A program made the translations under genes and the position numbers. The notes beneath the pieces were generated by a model. It was not told the origin of the DNA. It saw only the letters and a list, made by a program, of their open reading frames with translations, and made no database searches. A stretch of DNA of 64,000 bases from Kappaphycus alvarezii (taxonomy: Eukaryota > Rhodophyta > Florideophyceae > Gigartinales > Solieriaceae), in contig NADL03000061.1 of the NCBI GenBank assembly GCA_002205965.3, positions 310,001 to 374,000 on the forward strand. Direction: 5' to 3'. The first letter of the stretch is position 1, and the number at the start of each line of letters is the position of its first letter. Positions 1 to 10,399 of this stretch are shown piece by piece.

Positions 1-1
1 C

Positions 2-154
2 GTGGAAATGAAACCGGGTATACAGTCCTCAAATGTTAACTTACCGAAATTGGATCAAGCAGAACGTGAGAGATGCATACGTGAAGGCCTCTGCTTGAGA
101 TGCAGACAGAGAGGGCACATTGCAAAAAACTGCCCAAAAGCCCGAAGGAACTGA
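2..154 (+). CDS. gag: Ty3/gypsy Gag, C-terminal fragment with CCHC zinc knuckle
   Basis: The window opens inside Gag of a Ty3/gypsy retrotransposon. The frame starting at base 2 reads to a TGA at 152-154. It contains one retroviral-type zinc knuckle with the spacing C-x2-C-x4-H-x4-C ([14 protein letters not shown]), which in this family binds the element's own RNA during particle assembly. The capsid part and the start codon lie upstream of the window. The next ORF (protease-RT) is in the -1 frame and overlaps this end, so Pol is probably made by frameshifting rather than from its own start. The zinc-knuckle call is secure; the exact end assumes no sequencing error. Confidence 0.85.
   Translation: MEMKPGIQSSNVNLPKLDQAERERCIREGLCLRCRQRGHIAKNCPKARRN
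124..130 (+). other. Candidate -1 ribosomal frameshift site between gag and pol
   Basis: The heptamer A AAA AAC lies in the Gag frame exactly as the X XXY YYZ rule requires (Gag codons GCA-AAA-AAC). It sits inside the 54-base overlap of the Gag and Pol frames. A one-base backward slip here moves Gag into the protease-RT frame at 130. A downstream pseudoknot or stem was not worked out. The position and phase are seen; use of the site is inferred. Confidence 0.6.
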
Positions 155-1641
155 CTGAAGGTCCTCAATCAGTTCTGGATGACAGAAATCTTATTGTTTC
201 AACAATAAGATCCCAGGAAGCATTTAGGGGAACACCAACCCCAACTTTCCAACGAAATCATAGAGGACTTCTTATTGTTAAAGGAGTCATTTCCAATGGA
301 CCAGCAAAAATTCTCATCGACCCAGGTGGTGAGATCAATTTCCTCAGTGAATTGTTCTGCGATTACCATAAGATTAAAACAAGAGAATCAGCAGAGCTTG
401 CCGAAATGGCGAACGGTGCTAACCAGAAGTTGAAAGAAACAGCCGGTCCGGCAATCGTCCAAATAAAGAACTACACAGAACCACTGTACTTCGCCGTGAG
501 CCCCCTCAAGAGATATGATGCAATCCTAGGAAAGGAATGGTGTGGAGCCCATAGAGCAATTATCGACTCTTCAAGCAATCAAGTTTCTTTCAACTACAAG
601 GGTGAAAAGTACTCCGTCACTGCCAATGAAATGACAAAGCACCCTTTCGTTTCTGCAAACTCAGTACTTACTGATTTGGAGAAAAAATGTAGCACTTATG
701 CTGTGCTAATTCGACCACTAGACTCAAATCCAAATGTTCCAGATTCTTACCCAGAAGATATTCAAGGTGTACTGAAAAAGTATACAGACGTTTTCCCGGA
801 AAAACTTCCGAAGGGCCTTCCTCCGAAGCGAAAGTATGATTTCAAGATCGAATTGGAAAAAGATGCTAAGCCACAGAAAAAGGGTCTCTACAGACTTTCA
901 GGAAAAGAAATGATGGAGCTTCGTAAACAACTAGATGATCTACTAGAGAGTGAATTCATTAGACCAAGCAAAAGCCCCTGGGGAGCGCCAATACTCTTTG
1001 TAACGAAAAAGGACAGCGGTTTGCGTATGTGTGTGGATTACAGAGCACTTAATCGGCTTACTGTAAAAAACAGCTACCCCCTGCCGCGCATCGATGATAT
1101 CTTTGATCGACTTAAGGGAGCCAGGTACTTCTCGAAAATAGATCTGAGGATGGGTTACCATCAGATCAGACTGGAGGAATCTTCAATCCCTCTCACAGCG
1201 TTTCGAACCAGATACGGACATTTTGAATTTCTCGTACTACCTTTTGGATTGACCAACGCACCAGCAACTTTTATGAATCTCATGAACGACATATTCAAAG
1301 ATGTCCTGGATGTATTCGTTATCGTTTATTTAGATGACATTCTCATCTTCAGTAAGACATGGAAAGAACATTTAGAACACATTGATGTAGTACTAGAGAT
1401 TAGGAAGGAGAATCTGTTCGCAAAATTGTCAAAATGTGTCTTCGGTGTTAAAGAAGTCGAGTATCTTGGACATGTAATCTGTCAAGAGGGAATTGCTGTG
1501 GATCCCAACAAGATAAAGGCAGTCATGGAATGGCCCTCACCAAAGAACAAGCAACAGCTTCAGTCATTCTTAGGACTCGTCAACTATTACAGAAGATTCA
1601 TAAGAGGATGCTCATTGTTGCTAAACCTCTTACAGAGCTGA
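127..1641 (+). pseudogene. pol: gypsy Pol part 1: protease and reverse transcriptase
   Basis: This frame encodes the aspartic protease and the reverse transcriptase of the gypsy element. The protease region has an [12 protein letters not shown] motif near 310-345; the usual D-(S/T)-G is D-P-G here, a change that may impair it. RT follows with the family landmarks [16 protein letters not shown] (~975), [10 protein letters not shown] (~1030), a palm block beginning near 1135, [12 protein letters not shown] (~1240) and the catalytic [11 protein letters not shown] (~1325). The connection ends at NYYRRFI (~1600), where the frame breaks; RNase H continues in the next frame. An ATG at 100 exists, but entry by -1 frameshift is more likely. 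The copy looks fairly young, because this stretch is uninterrupted. Confidence 0.9.
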
Positions 1642-2546
1642 CGAAGAACGTTTCATTTCTGTGGACAGCTACTCAGGACAAATCATTCCAGACCTTGAAG
1701 AAATCGTTATGCAGTGCCCCAGTCCTTCGAACTTTTGACTCTGAACTTCCAATATATGTCACTACAGATGCCTCTCAGTACGCAATTGGAGCTGTGTTGG
1801 AACAGGGGGATCCAAAATCCAGAAGACCAGTTGCCTTTGCGTCTAGGACTTTGAATGATGCTGAGCAAAATTATGCCGCTCATGAGAGAGAGCTCTTGGC
1901 CATTGTAGAGTGCTTGAAATGGTGGAGAGCATACCTACACGGAAACTTTTTCACAGTTCATTCTGATCACTACCCTTTAAGATACCTCGAGACCCAGGAC
2001 AATCTGTCCCAAAGACAGGTTAGGTGGTTGGAAAGATTAGCGAACTTTGATTTCAAAATTATACCCATCTCCGGGAAAGCAAACATCGTTGCCGATGCCC
2101 TGTCAAGACAACCTCAGAATTATCCCTCACCTAAACATCGAAACAGAGAACTACTCAAGGAAGTGATAACAAAGACATACCTAGAATCGAACAATATATC
2201 CGTACCTTATTTTGCGGATTCTGAGATAGAAGATCTGGCCAAAGATTACAGGCTAGATGAAAACCTGAAAACCCAATACAAAGATCCAAAGGCACCTTTC
2301 GAAAAGAAAGGGTTGCTTTTTACTAAGGAACGGAAAGATTGCGTACCAGAAGGAAAATTTAAAGTCAAGCTATTACATGACTACCATTCTACTCCAAATA
2401 CTGGACATTTGGGAATTTCAAAAACAATCAATAGAATATCACCGAAGTTTTACTGGAAAAACCTTCGTACAGATGTACTTCGATACGTTCGTTCTTGCCA
2501 CTGCCAAAGAGACAAACCATCAATCAGAAACCCGCAGGTCTTTTAA
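1620..2546 (+). pseudogene. pol: gypsy Pol part 2: RNase H and integrase zinc-binding domain
   Basis: This continues the same polyprotein after a frame change near 1610-1625. RNase H shows VTTDASQYAIGAVLEQ (~1755), HERELLAIVECLKWWRAYLHG (~1880, given in outline) and the SDHYPLRYLE block (~1960). It ends at IVADALSR (~2085), the usual RNase H boundary. The integrase zinc finger follows, with a histidine pair around HSTPNTGHLG (~2385) and the cysteine pair CHCQRD (~2500), the HHCC arrangement of retroelement integrases. The frame stops at 2546, just after this finger. The integrase core resumes in another frame, so at least two indels separate the two halves. Confidence 0.88.
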
Positions 2547-2585
2547 ACCTCTTGACCACCGAAAACCAAATGGACTCACATAACG

Positions 2586-3119
2586 ATGGACTTTATTACA
2601 CCCCTTCCAAGGTCAACGGAAGGAAACAATGGCATCTTAACTGTCGTTGACAGATTATCAAAGATGATCAGAATTATACCAACCAAGCCCAAAATAGATG
2701 CTCCTTCAACTGCCAGGTTGTTCAAGGATCATGTCTACAGAAACCACGGAATTCCAACGAATATCATTTGTGATAGGGATGCTATTTTTATGAGCAAGTT
2801 TTGGAAGAGTCTGTTCCACCTTCTGGGTACCAAGATATCCCCTTCTTCAGCATATCACCCACAAACAGATGGACAATCTGAGATTATGAACAGAAAGATC
2901 GAAGAAATGATTCGTTCTTTTGTTAGCTTCGACAAGTCAGATTGGGACAAATACTTGGTAGACTTCGAAGTTGCTTACAACTCATCTATTAATGCCACTA
3001 CAACATTCTCTCCGTTCTTCCTCAATTATGGAATCCACCCTAGAACTGTCCCTTTGGACATACTCTCCGCAGACAACCCTGCTGCGGCACAGTTCCTAAA
3101 AAAATGCAAGAATCACTGA
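2586..3119 (+). pseudogene. pol: gypsy Pol part 3: integrase catalytic core
   Basis: This is the DDE integrase core that inserts the element's cDNA. The three acidic positions are visible: MDFITPLPRS (~2586), ICDRDAIFMSKFW (~2768) and TDGQSEIMNRKIEE (~2865), preceded by the family hallmark AYHPQTDGQSE. The tail VAYNSSINATTTFSPFFLNYG (outline only) is the standard gypsy block before the C-terminal domain. The frame is shifted relative to the upstream zinc-binding part (break near 2535-2585) and ends at 3119, where the C-terminal domain continues in a third frame. The product itself would therefore be broken. Confidence 0.9.
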
Positions 3120-3643
3120 AAAAAGCCCAAGAACAAATCAAAAAATCAAATGAATCCACTGCCTTGTATGTCAACAGAAGTAGAAGACCTTCTTCTTATA
3201 AAGTTGGTGACAAAGTCTGGTTGTCCACAAAAAACCTAGCTTTTGAAGATGGTGCAGGATCTCGAAAACTGAACCCAAAGTTTTGTGGTCCATTTCAAAT
3301 ATCTGAGGATATAAACGGAGTTACGTACCGTTTAAATCTTTCCCAGCCAATGATCGACAGGGGAATTCACAATGCTTTCCATGCTAGTCTCCTTAAGCCG
3401 TACTTTGAAGATGAATTCTATCGCCAAATTCCGCCGCCACCACCTATACAGGTTCAAGATGGACATAAAGAATACGAAGTCGAATCAATTCTCAGTCACA
3501 AGAAACAATACGGAAAAACAAAATATCTCATTAAATGGAAAGGATATGCAGATCACGAGAACTCATGGCTATCAGAAAATGAACTGAAAAATTGTCAAGA
3601 TCTGCTATACGAATACAAGAATCGGGGCGATTCTTCTTCGTAG
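3104..3643 (+). pseudogene. pol: gypsy Pol part 4: integrase C-terminus with chromodomain
   Basis: This is the end of Pol. The GPF/Y-type module reads KVGDKVWLS (~3204) and LNPKFCGPFQI (~3270), then HNAFHASLLKPY (~3370). A chromodomain closes the protein: YEVESILSHKK (~3475), YLIKWKGY (~3525) and SWLSENELKN (~3565), with the aromatic positions of methyl-lysine cages. This places the element in the chromovirus branch, whose chromodomain directs integration to particular chromatin. The stop TAG at 3641-3643 is followed at once by a purine tract and the LTR, as expected for an intact 3' end. Confidence 0.92.
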
Positions 3644-3652
3644 GGGGAGTGA
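3643..3652 (+). other. Polypurine tract of the gypsy element
   Basis: GGGGGAGTGA lies between the Pol stop codon and the TG that starts the LTR. This is the normal place and composition for the plus-strand primer of LTR elements. Confidence 0.65.
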
Positions 3653-4146
3653 TGTTGCGATTATGCCCATAAATCACCAAATACCCTGACAGTATCCCTC
3701 CGGTAACCTGTACCAAGGATTTACACTGTAAGAAGACATCATTGCAACTTGTGCACTGTACTCACGCACCAGTGTAAAAGCATAATATCATACCTCTTTG
3801 TACCTAGCCAATGACATGGATCCATCATGGCTATCTCGCGTGGTTCTCGAAACATTTCGCACCCACCAATCAGCAACCACTTTATGCCTCCTTGCCAATT
3901 GGACCAATGGTACTTTGCCATGATGTTTTTGCTGTCTGTTATACTGATGGACCTTCAGAACCTTGTAGTTTGATACCTCTGGGTCGCATTTTCTAGAATA
4001 CCTTTGAATTCAGTACCGTTTAGTTACAATTTATCTCTGCTGGTGTTGAGTACTTTTTCTATATAAACCCTGGTCTGATGTCCGGCCTGATTACCGGAAG
4101 CATCAACCAACAGTTCAACCATCGATTACCTTTTGTGCGCTCAACA
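3653..4146 (+). repeat. 3' LTR of the chromodomain gypsy element
   Basis: The LTR is proposed from the TG right after the polypurine tract (TGTTGCGATTATG) to a CA (GCGCTCAACA). It contains a TATA box in TCTATATAAACCC at 4059-4070, which would start the R region. The partner 5' LTR is outside the window, so the 3' border is an estimate. The two ORF-like stretches within it are chance. Confidence 0.6.
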
Positions 4147-4162
4147 CCCCCACAAGTAACCA

Positions 4163-4362
4163 TTAAGGCCCGGTTACAGTAACCATTGAGCCCTGGTAAC
4201 CGTGGCTTCTGTAAACATACGTGAGTCGTCCTGCACTAGCACCCACTCGCTTCTTGTCGGTACTTCCATACCATCAGCTTCAGCAAGGCTTGGACGACGA
4301 GCGGTCGATGCGATTTAAGACGGACGCGAGCTTGGTATTGTATACTGCCATGCTTCCTGTGG
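4163..4362 (+). repeat. Dispersed ~200-bp repeat, copy 1
   Basis: This stretch is repeated in the same orientation at 58722-58940. Shared landmarks include TTCAGCAAGGCTTGGACGAC, the start TTAAGGCCCGG, and GGTTACAGTAACC (a palindrome, GGTACAGTAACC in the other copy). The two differ by substitutions and small indels. On the minus strand both copies keep a frame reading VVQALLKLMV, but it is short and I infer no protein. It sits directly beyond the gypsy 3' LTR here and close to a second gypsy fragment at the other site. Confidence 0.7.
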
Positions 4363-4921
4363 ACACACAATGACGTCGGTGAGTACAATATCCCGTACGT
4401 CGAAAAAAAAAATTGTACTGTACAGTACTGTTGTACTGTACGTGGCGTATTGTACTGTAGAATTATTAGCTTAGTGCAAGTTAGCGAACAGTGCATGTTT
4501 AGACACATACTAGTCGAGCTACCAATGGGACCCATAGGGCCATTCAGGAAGTCTACACAAACGCGTGGCGGTGCCGGTCTTCCGATCAGCAGGCATCAGG
4601 TTGTGAAGACACACTTGTTCGCAGTGCTTATAACTCCCTAAGAGAGAAATTGTAACATAAAATCGATTTTATCGCACTTCTGAGAAGTGTTGAAGCAATC
4701 GACGGGATAAGAGATTATCGAGATATGCCTATACTACGAGGTGAAGGGTCTTGAAGAAGAAGATTGATTAACAAGAACGGCCCACTCCAAGCAGTGATGG
4801 TTCTTGAAGACTCAGAAAGAATACCAAGGCTGGCCTATCGAGACGTCGGTGTAGTGCCTTGAAGATTTTTGATTAGCTTGAAACCGAGAAAAGTCCTAAT
4901 TAGCCAGGGGAAGGTTCAAGC
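4363..4921. other. Gene-free stretch with palindromic tracts and an LTR-like scrap
   Basis: No convincing gene is seen. Bases ~4411-4460 are rich in TACTGTA/TACAGTA palindromes. At 4651-4670 TGTAACATAAAATCGATTTT matches, in reverse complement, the end of the proposed gypsy LTR near 61125-61145, so this may be a scrap of that family's LTR and leader. Confidence 0.4.
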
Positions 4922-5478
4922 TTGGTCGCTCTTAAGCAGGAGCGCGGTCCCGAGAGTCCTACTTTCTCTCGGGTAGCGAATTTTATGTTTTCACCGGACG
5001 GAAAGGGCCAAAATTTACTGAAAACTGATTTTAAACGCTCTTTCAGAATGCTTCGTTCCATTATCAATGAAACAGAAGCTGGACTACTCAGTGTAAAGGG
5101 ATATTTCAAGGAAAGCCAAGACTGTACTGGACTTACATCTGCTAAAACTCACCAGATAATGTCTGCTGCGCTTGATCAACTCAGCCATAACGTATCGTGC
5201 AATTTTCTTACAAGAGATCTCCATTTATCTGAATCTATAATTCAGGAGTGTCATGACCATTTTGTGAGAATCGTTTGCACAGCATTATGTGGGACGTACC
5301 TGAGGCTTCTCACAAAAGAAGACGCCAGAAACATTAATAAACCGCATTATTCCCAAGAATTCCCTGGAGCACTGGGGTCACTGGACTGCAATGGTTGGAA
5401 GCTATATAAAAGAGCTGTAGCTGATCAAAGAATAATTATTGGAAATTCCTCTGATACGAAAATGCGAATTGAAAGTTA
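4922..5478 (+). pseudogene. PIF/Harbinger-type transposase, N-terminal half remnant
   Basis: The 185-residue frame resembles the DDE transposases often annotated as 'plant transposon protein' (PIF/Harbinger superfamily). The best block is EFPGALGSLDCNGWKLYK (~5360-5410): the FPG-x-LGS-x-D-C-x-x-W pattern around the first catalytic aspartate is the family signature. It is preceded by a helical region like the family's N-terminus (YLRLLTKEDARNINKPHY). The other two catalytic acids are missing, because the frame stops right after MRIES where further core sequence should follow. The frame opens with TTG, so the true start is unknown. The accessory ORF of the same transposon type lies at 6190-7033 on the opposite strand. 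Confidence 0.65.
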
Positions 5479-5501
5479 GCGTTATCCGGAATCATTGGGC
5501 G
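5479..5501 (+). other. 23-base string matching the conserved 16S rRNA 530-region
   Basis: Bases 5479-5501 match, from memory with at most one or two differences, the highly conserved bacterial/plastid 16S stretch just after the 530 loop (core GTTATCCGGAAT and ATTGGGCG). The similarity stops within a few bases on either side. It begins exactly where the transposase homology ends. It could be an organelle-derived filler fragment or chance. Confidence 0.35.
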
Positions 5502-6189
5502 CTAAGAATCTAAGAAAGCGTACGCGACGACCGACTGCCGCTGTGGCGCCTCAAATTAAGGTATCTAGGAGCCCTAAATAATTTGAACATCCTAGGCTGC
5601 TCTCCGCCTTTTTGCAGAAGTAAGCGCTGGCAGGTGGGCGCCCTATGCACTTGAATACCAAGTGGCAGATAGAACGATCTCCTGGTTCTACTTGGTTGTA
5701 GACAGAATAGATCCAGCGTGGAGATTCTTCTTAAAGATAGTCTCAAATACAAAGACGAGAAGGGAAAAGACATTCGGACAAGCCAAAGATGCTTTTAGAA
5801 ATGCACAGAGCGTGCTTATTGGGTTTTGTTAAATAGGTGGCACATACTACCGCGTCATTCCTGTGTATGGAATACTAGTGATATGAATAAAGTAGTTTAT
5901 GTTTGTTCAATACTGCGCAGCATGATTATGGGGTACAAAGATACAGAAGGAGATATTGGGGAAAAATCAAAATTCTTGACCCCAGTGCAGAGCTTTTTGC
6001 TGTTCGATCGCAAATTCTTCCAATGGAGCCTCTACGTCGCAACTGAAGTACAAAGAAGCTGAGAAGAATAAGGAATGCTTGCGGACGCAATTTAGAACCG
6101 GCATAGTAGTGCGGATGAGCACATCTCTTCCGAAGATGATTAAGGTCATGTGAAGGCCCGTTGATGTTGAGAAATACTCCACATGGCTT
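5502..6189. other. No recognisable gene
   Basis: Several short frames overlap here on both strands, none with recognisable motifs or family resemblance. By position it is probably the interior of the decayed Harbinger-type element. Confidence 0.4.
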
Positions 6190-7033
6190 CAATTGTTCTC
6201 TTATTGTTGTTGGGACGAAGGTCGTGGTGGATCTTTGACTTCTGAATTTCTTCTTTCTCTGGGAGCAGCTTCCGGAGGCACTTTCGTCTCAACGACTGGT
6301 TGTATATTTCACCATTTTCGTCGGTTCCGCTGAAAATAATTTTGACTGCCTCGAGCTCATCCGCTTGCTTCCTTAAATCGTAGTATTTCTTGGCCTGTAT
6401 TGCTTCTTCATCGGCTCAAGCGCTGGCGGTGGCAATTGACGCTGAGTTTATCTCGACAAAACTTCTTGCGCAAGAGCCGAGAGTCGTTTTAATGACATCT
6501 TTCTTTGCGTCTTTTTTCATTTTAGCTCTCCTTGCTGCCTTAGCCGACTTCTTCCCTTGAGGTAGTTGCTTGTCTTTCTGTACAAGGACAGGAGTAGCTT
6601 CATGCTTTTCAGCTTTGTCAAAAGTACTAGAAATTACTCGGCCAGCAGTATTCCCATCATCACTTTGCTCAAGCTCTTGCAATGGGTCAAGCTCTGATTT
6701 GTTCTCGTCAAGCCACCGATAGGTCCGCAGGAAATGAAATGGTTTCCCAACTCTATAGTTAGGATTACGAAAAACGTCATACAGATGAAAGCTTCGATAA
6801 CACAGTTATAGAGGCCAGTTGCGCACTTAAAGAGCATTTTTCTCCGTAATGGTTCCGATAAGCCTAGCACTTTCAACAATTCGCATGTACCTATTCAACT
6901 TCCGAGACGCCGCCAAACCATTTGATCCCTGCTCAGCAATACTGCGACCAAGTCCAGATCTCCAAATATTTACCTGGTTCACATCTCGTAGCTCATCGTG
7001 ATCTATAACAAAAACGTCCAGCAATCGTATCAA
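6190..7033 (-). pseudogene. PIF/Harbinger accessory protein (Myb/NAM-associated-like), broken
   Basis: Read on the minus strand across three frames, this region gives one coherent protein. An N-terminal part contains DVNQVNIWRSGLGRSI. Then comes a block with FRNPNYRVGKPFHFLRTYRW (~6715-6780). Next is a basic GKKSAKAARRAKMKKDAKKD segment (~6500-6560), and finally a charged helix with AKKYYDLRKQADELEAVK (~6340-6400). This order (trihelix-like domain, 'P-x-G-x-K-A-A-K-x-A' stretch, then 'YY-x-L-R-x-x-x-x-E-L-E') is that of the NAM-associated accessory proteins paired with PIF/Harbinger transposases. It is convergent with the transposase remnant at 4922-5478. Frame changes near 6415 and 6830 mark it as decayed. 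Family placement is by pattern only. Confidence 0.5.
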
Positions 7034-9370
7034 CTCGGCTTATAGTTGCTTGTGCCAACCTGTTTTCTTCTGCGTTGAACCATGGATAGATGTATCAGGC
7101 AAGTTGACTGTTGACATAACAGCAGCAAGTGTTTCGTTATCTTTTCATGATGGTTGCTTTCCTCTTGAGGTTTTTGTTGTCCAACGGAGCCGGCAGTCGT
7201 GCGTTGTGGTGTGGGATGAGGAGGATGCTGATCTGACGATGGAAAAATGGAGACTTGCTCCCTGTCTGTGTCGCTTGTCCATGTTTCTTTTGTTGTTTGA
7301 CTGCTTTTTCGAGCGTAGTTTGAGTTATCTCACTTTGTGGAGATTGAGCGAGTTTAGTAGAAATAAACGATGAATATTCGTTTTCCCAAGACGGCTTGTG
7401 GGAAACATCGTTCTGTGCTTTCGTAGAAAAAAAAGTGTTGCAAGTGATGACGCGCTTACTCGATGATCATACAGAACTTGTGATTTCGTTGGCTCCGACA
7501 GCACATTGTGAACGGCAAAAGTCTCGGCAAAAATTATTGTATGGCGGAGCGTTTAGCGGTTGTCTGTAGCAGGTATACAGTTTTACTGTGCCGTTGGAGA
7601 AAAAAATTGAGGGACCTGCTAAATCCTACGGTATAAATCAAAATTATACCGATATGACCGTTTAGCGGTGACCAGTGGGGATGCCCTAGGAAGGTTTTAC
7701 ATTTATATTGACGGACTTTAACACATGGGAGGAGTACAGAATTAAGAAGAGGATAAAAATGTACATCTAGACATAAGGGCGACGCCATCACAGGGGAGAG
7801 AATGGAACCATATGCACTGCGATAGCCCGAAACCCCTGGACATGCTCAGTGCCCACTCTCATGCACTGCTTGCTAAGAATTTGATCACATCAAAGCAGTT
7901 CGTCATTTCTTACGGGTATTACGCGTTACACAATGCATTTGATTCTGTGCTTGTTTCTTTCGGCTGTAATTTAACAGCTCTTACACGTTTTTAGAAAGTT
8001 CCCTCCAATTGCGGCACCGTAGATATATCTGAGGCCCATGAGTCTTACCAGGATCCTTGTTAAAAATCTAGCCACCGTCACCCTCCGTGCTGCTCAATTT
8101 GTAGCTGGATCTTGCTGGTGACGTTATTTACCACAGAACTTTCAATATTGACCGGCTTGCTCTTAGAATGATTTCAACTTCGGGTCGTTGGGAGGTGCAT
8201 TCCAGATAGGGTTGATAGATGTTCAACAAGATGCCCCTATACACTGGAGTCTATTTTGGGCATTCCACTCTCAGAGGAACCTCTTCTCAGGGTGCAGACT
8301 AGGTTGAGTTATAGACGAGCTCTTTTCAAGAGTACCCACACTCGCAGAATCAACAAAAATTTCAATGATTTCTTTTCCTCCGTAGCCTTTCGCATTTTCA
8401 ACATATAGATGCGGAATACGACGATGTTTCAACGGAATTATATTTTTGTTCTTTGCGCAGTATTCCCGACTGGACCTTTGAAGTCTTCAATAGGCTATTC
8501 CCTTGGTTAGTCCTATTTCTAAGTAAAGGAGTCAAAGTTTGGGTACTATCAAGTCTTGCAGATCTCTCATCTTTGCACCTGATTATAAAGGCTTCCAATA
8601 TTTATTCGATTAGATTTTCATCACCCCTCCTAAGTTAAAGTAGGGGGAAAATTGGTTTGGTTTACTGCGAAGTAATGGAACAGTTGGGAGTCCTCTGTAT
8701 TTGTAATCAAACCATTGGCGGGAGTTAAAGTAGGGAGAAATGGAAAACAGAAGTAGGGAAGGACGTGGCTCTGTAAGGCCCAGTATACTCCACGGTCATG
8801 GTTGTCAAAGTTAAAGCAAGCGTAGGGTATGACCTATTGCAGTTCAGCGGAATCAAATTAAGGCTGCATATCCGTGTCGCTCGCTATCCTCGTGTTCTGG
8901 AAGCAGAGCACTTACACCGGGAGTTTTTGAAGCCATTGTTATCCTAGCTTTCGAATAATCTGTTGACTCAATTTTCTACCGCTGCCTTTGATAGGGGTAA
9001 TTTTGGGGTTAGCTTAATGAATGGAAGATTCGGTCGGTTATAGCCACGCCGATGGGAATGAGTTGTTCGGACAAGTTGTTACTGGGTGACACTAAATACC
9101 ATGAGAGTGAAGGCATAAAACATGCTTTTTTGGGGGTATATCTATTTCATATATCCGATTGCCGATATCCACAAGATCAACAATAAACGATGGACGAAAG
9201 GTATTCTAAACAGGCCATATCGGGTCGGTTCCTTATTGTAATACGGACCAGCTCGGTCAGAACACCCAGAAAACTGTTCAAATAAAATAGAAAGCTGAAG
9301 TAAAAGTTATCACATAGCTGCCTCCAGCCAAAGCAATTGCCCCGTCGGATCTCGAATTTCTATTTGATTT
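7034..9370. other. 2.3-kb stretch with no supported gene
   Basis: Only short, composition-typical frames occur. A direct repeat of GTTAAAGTAGGG lies at ~8632 and ~8726. At ~9000-9055 a sequence with GGAAGATTCGGTCGGTTATAG matches the tail variant at 27080-27150, so a small LINE-B-type 3' end is probably present. Confidence 0.5.
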
Positions 9371-9559
9371 TTGGCGGGTTTGTGGCACTGGTGTAAGACT
9401 TGTTTCCAACGCAGAATGCTACTTTTTCCAGTGCCATTTTGTCGACAGTCAAGTAACGACATTTTCGAACAGAGAATTTATTCCCTCCCGAAGCAGTTTT
9501 CATTTGGCTACTTCACGCTTCCTGTCTCCTTAATTTTGCTCGCACCCGAGAACAAATAC

Positions 9560-9791
9560 AAAGTTCCGAGTCTCGAAGAGAGCTTTACTACAACTCAACC
9601 TTTCTTTCTTCAACCCGATTTCAACTACTCCCTCATACCTCCCTATTTTCTACATTCATCCCTTTCGATACCCACCATCACCAACAACCTGCTTCTCGGC
9701 TTTTTTGTCAAATCTAGTCATCTTTATAACCTCTACATCAGGTAATCTTGGATTCCCGCTCGGCCACCTCATCAAACCTCAAAACGGAACC
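9560..9791 (+). promoter_or_regulatory. CT-rich 5' leader of the HAPSTR1-like gene
   Basis: A pyrimidine-rich stretch with repeated CCTCC/CATTCATCC/CACCATCACC words precedes the ATG at 9792. Such leaders are common before highly expressed genes in filamentous fungi and some algae. The 124-codon frame starting at 9371 that runs through it has no family resemblance and is taken as chance. Confidence 0.4.
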
Positions 9792-10399
9792 ATGGACCAC
9801 ACAAAAAATCCCAATGAATCTAGCAATACCCTCCGCCAGCATTTCATAGAGGCCGCAAATTCCCTCATACATTTCTACAAGAAATCTACTAGAGCCGAGC
9901 GTGAGGCCCATGACACCGGTTCCCGTGCTGCTTACATGCATATTACGCAATGGGCAGCTCGCAAGTCATGCACAAATCAACCCGTCTCTCCAGCAGAAAT
10001 TATCCATTTTTGCACCAAGAACTTGCGAAACTTCCTTGCAATACGTCCCCTACTGAAAGGCATCCGTTCCATCATTCGAACTCCCATACTTCTGATCCTC
10101 GTAATTTGCAGTCGCAAAAGCACCATTTACCATCCAGCAATGACCCCATGAGCGTCGATAATGCAAGCCCCGAAGCTTCTGTCTTTCAACAGCACCCTGT
10201 TCCTTCTGGTGAAAGTAATGCTTCAGCCCGGATTGCCCGCATGTCAACGAGAGATGTCTTAGTTTCCGATATTTACAGGGATCAGCTTAACCCTCGAAAA
10301 CGTCAGCGGGTTGATATTAGCGATGATTTTCTCAGTGCATGTCCTCAAGCGGACACTGAGCGGCTGACGTCCCCATCCGACAATGATTCCTTGAAATGA
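9792..10399 (+). CDS. HAPSTR1 (C16orf72)-like protein, frame broken in the middle
   Basis: The proposed start is ATG 9792 in a strong context (ACCATGG). The first ~85 residues carry LRQHFIEAANSLIHFYKKS, then THDTG-like EAHDTGSRAAYMHITQWAA and VSPAEIIHFC. This matches the layout of the HAPSTR1/UPF0472 family ('F-x-x-A-A-x-x-x-x-x-x-Y/FYK-S', 'G-x-x-x-x-Y', '...W...', '..I-x-F-x-C'), stress-response partners of the ubiquitin ligase HUWE1. A basic ending RKRQRVDISDDF (~10294) resembles the family's C-terminal nuclear-type signal but is in another frame (9950-10399). The switch lies near 10010-10040; no GT-AG intron explains it, so it is an indel, a sequencing error or a pseudogene. The serine/proline-rich middle is typical low-complexity linker. 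This is the best single-copy host gene candidate in the window. Confidence 0.5.

Noticed and set aside
3653-4535. Short ORFs in and after the gypsy 3' LTR
   Set aside because: They overlap on both strands, lack motifs, and lie in LTR or dispersed-repeat sequence.
9371-9745. 124-codon frame before the HAPSTR1-like gene
   Set aside because: No family resemblance, non-ATG-supported start, and it spans the pyrimidine-rich leader.
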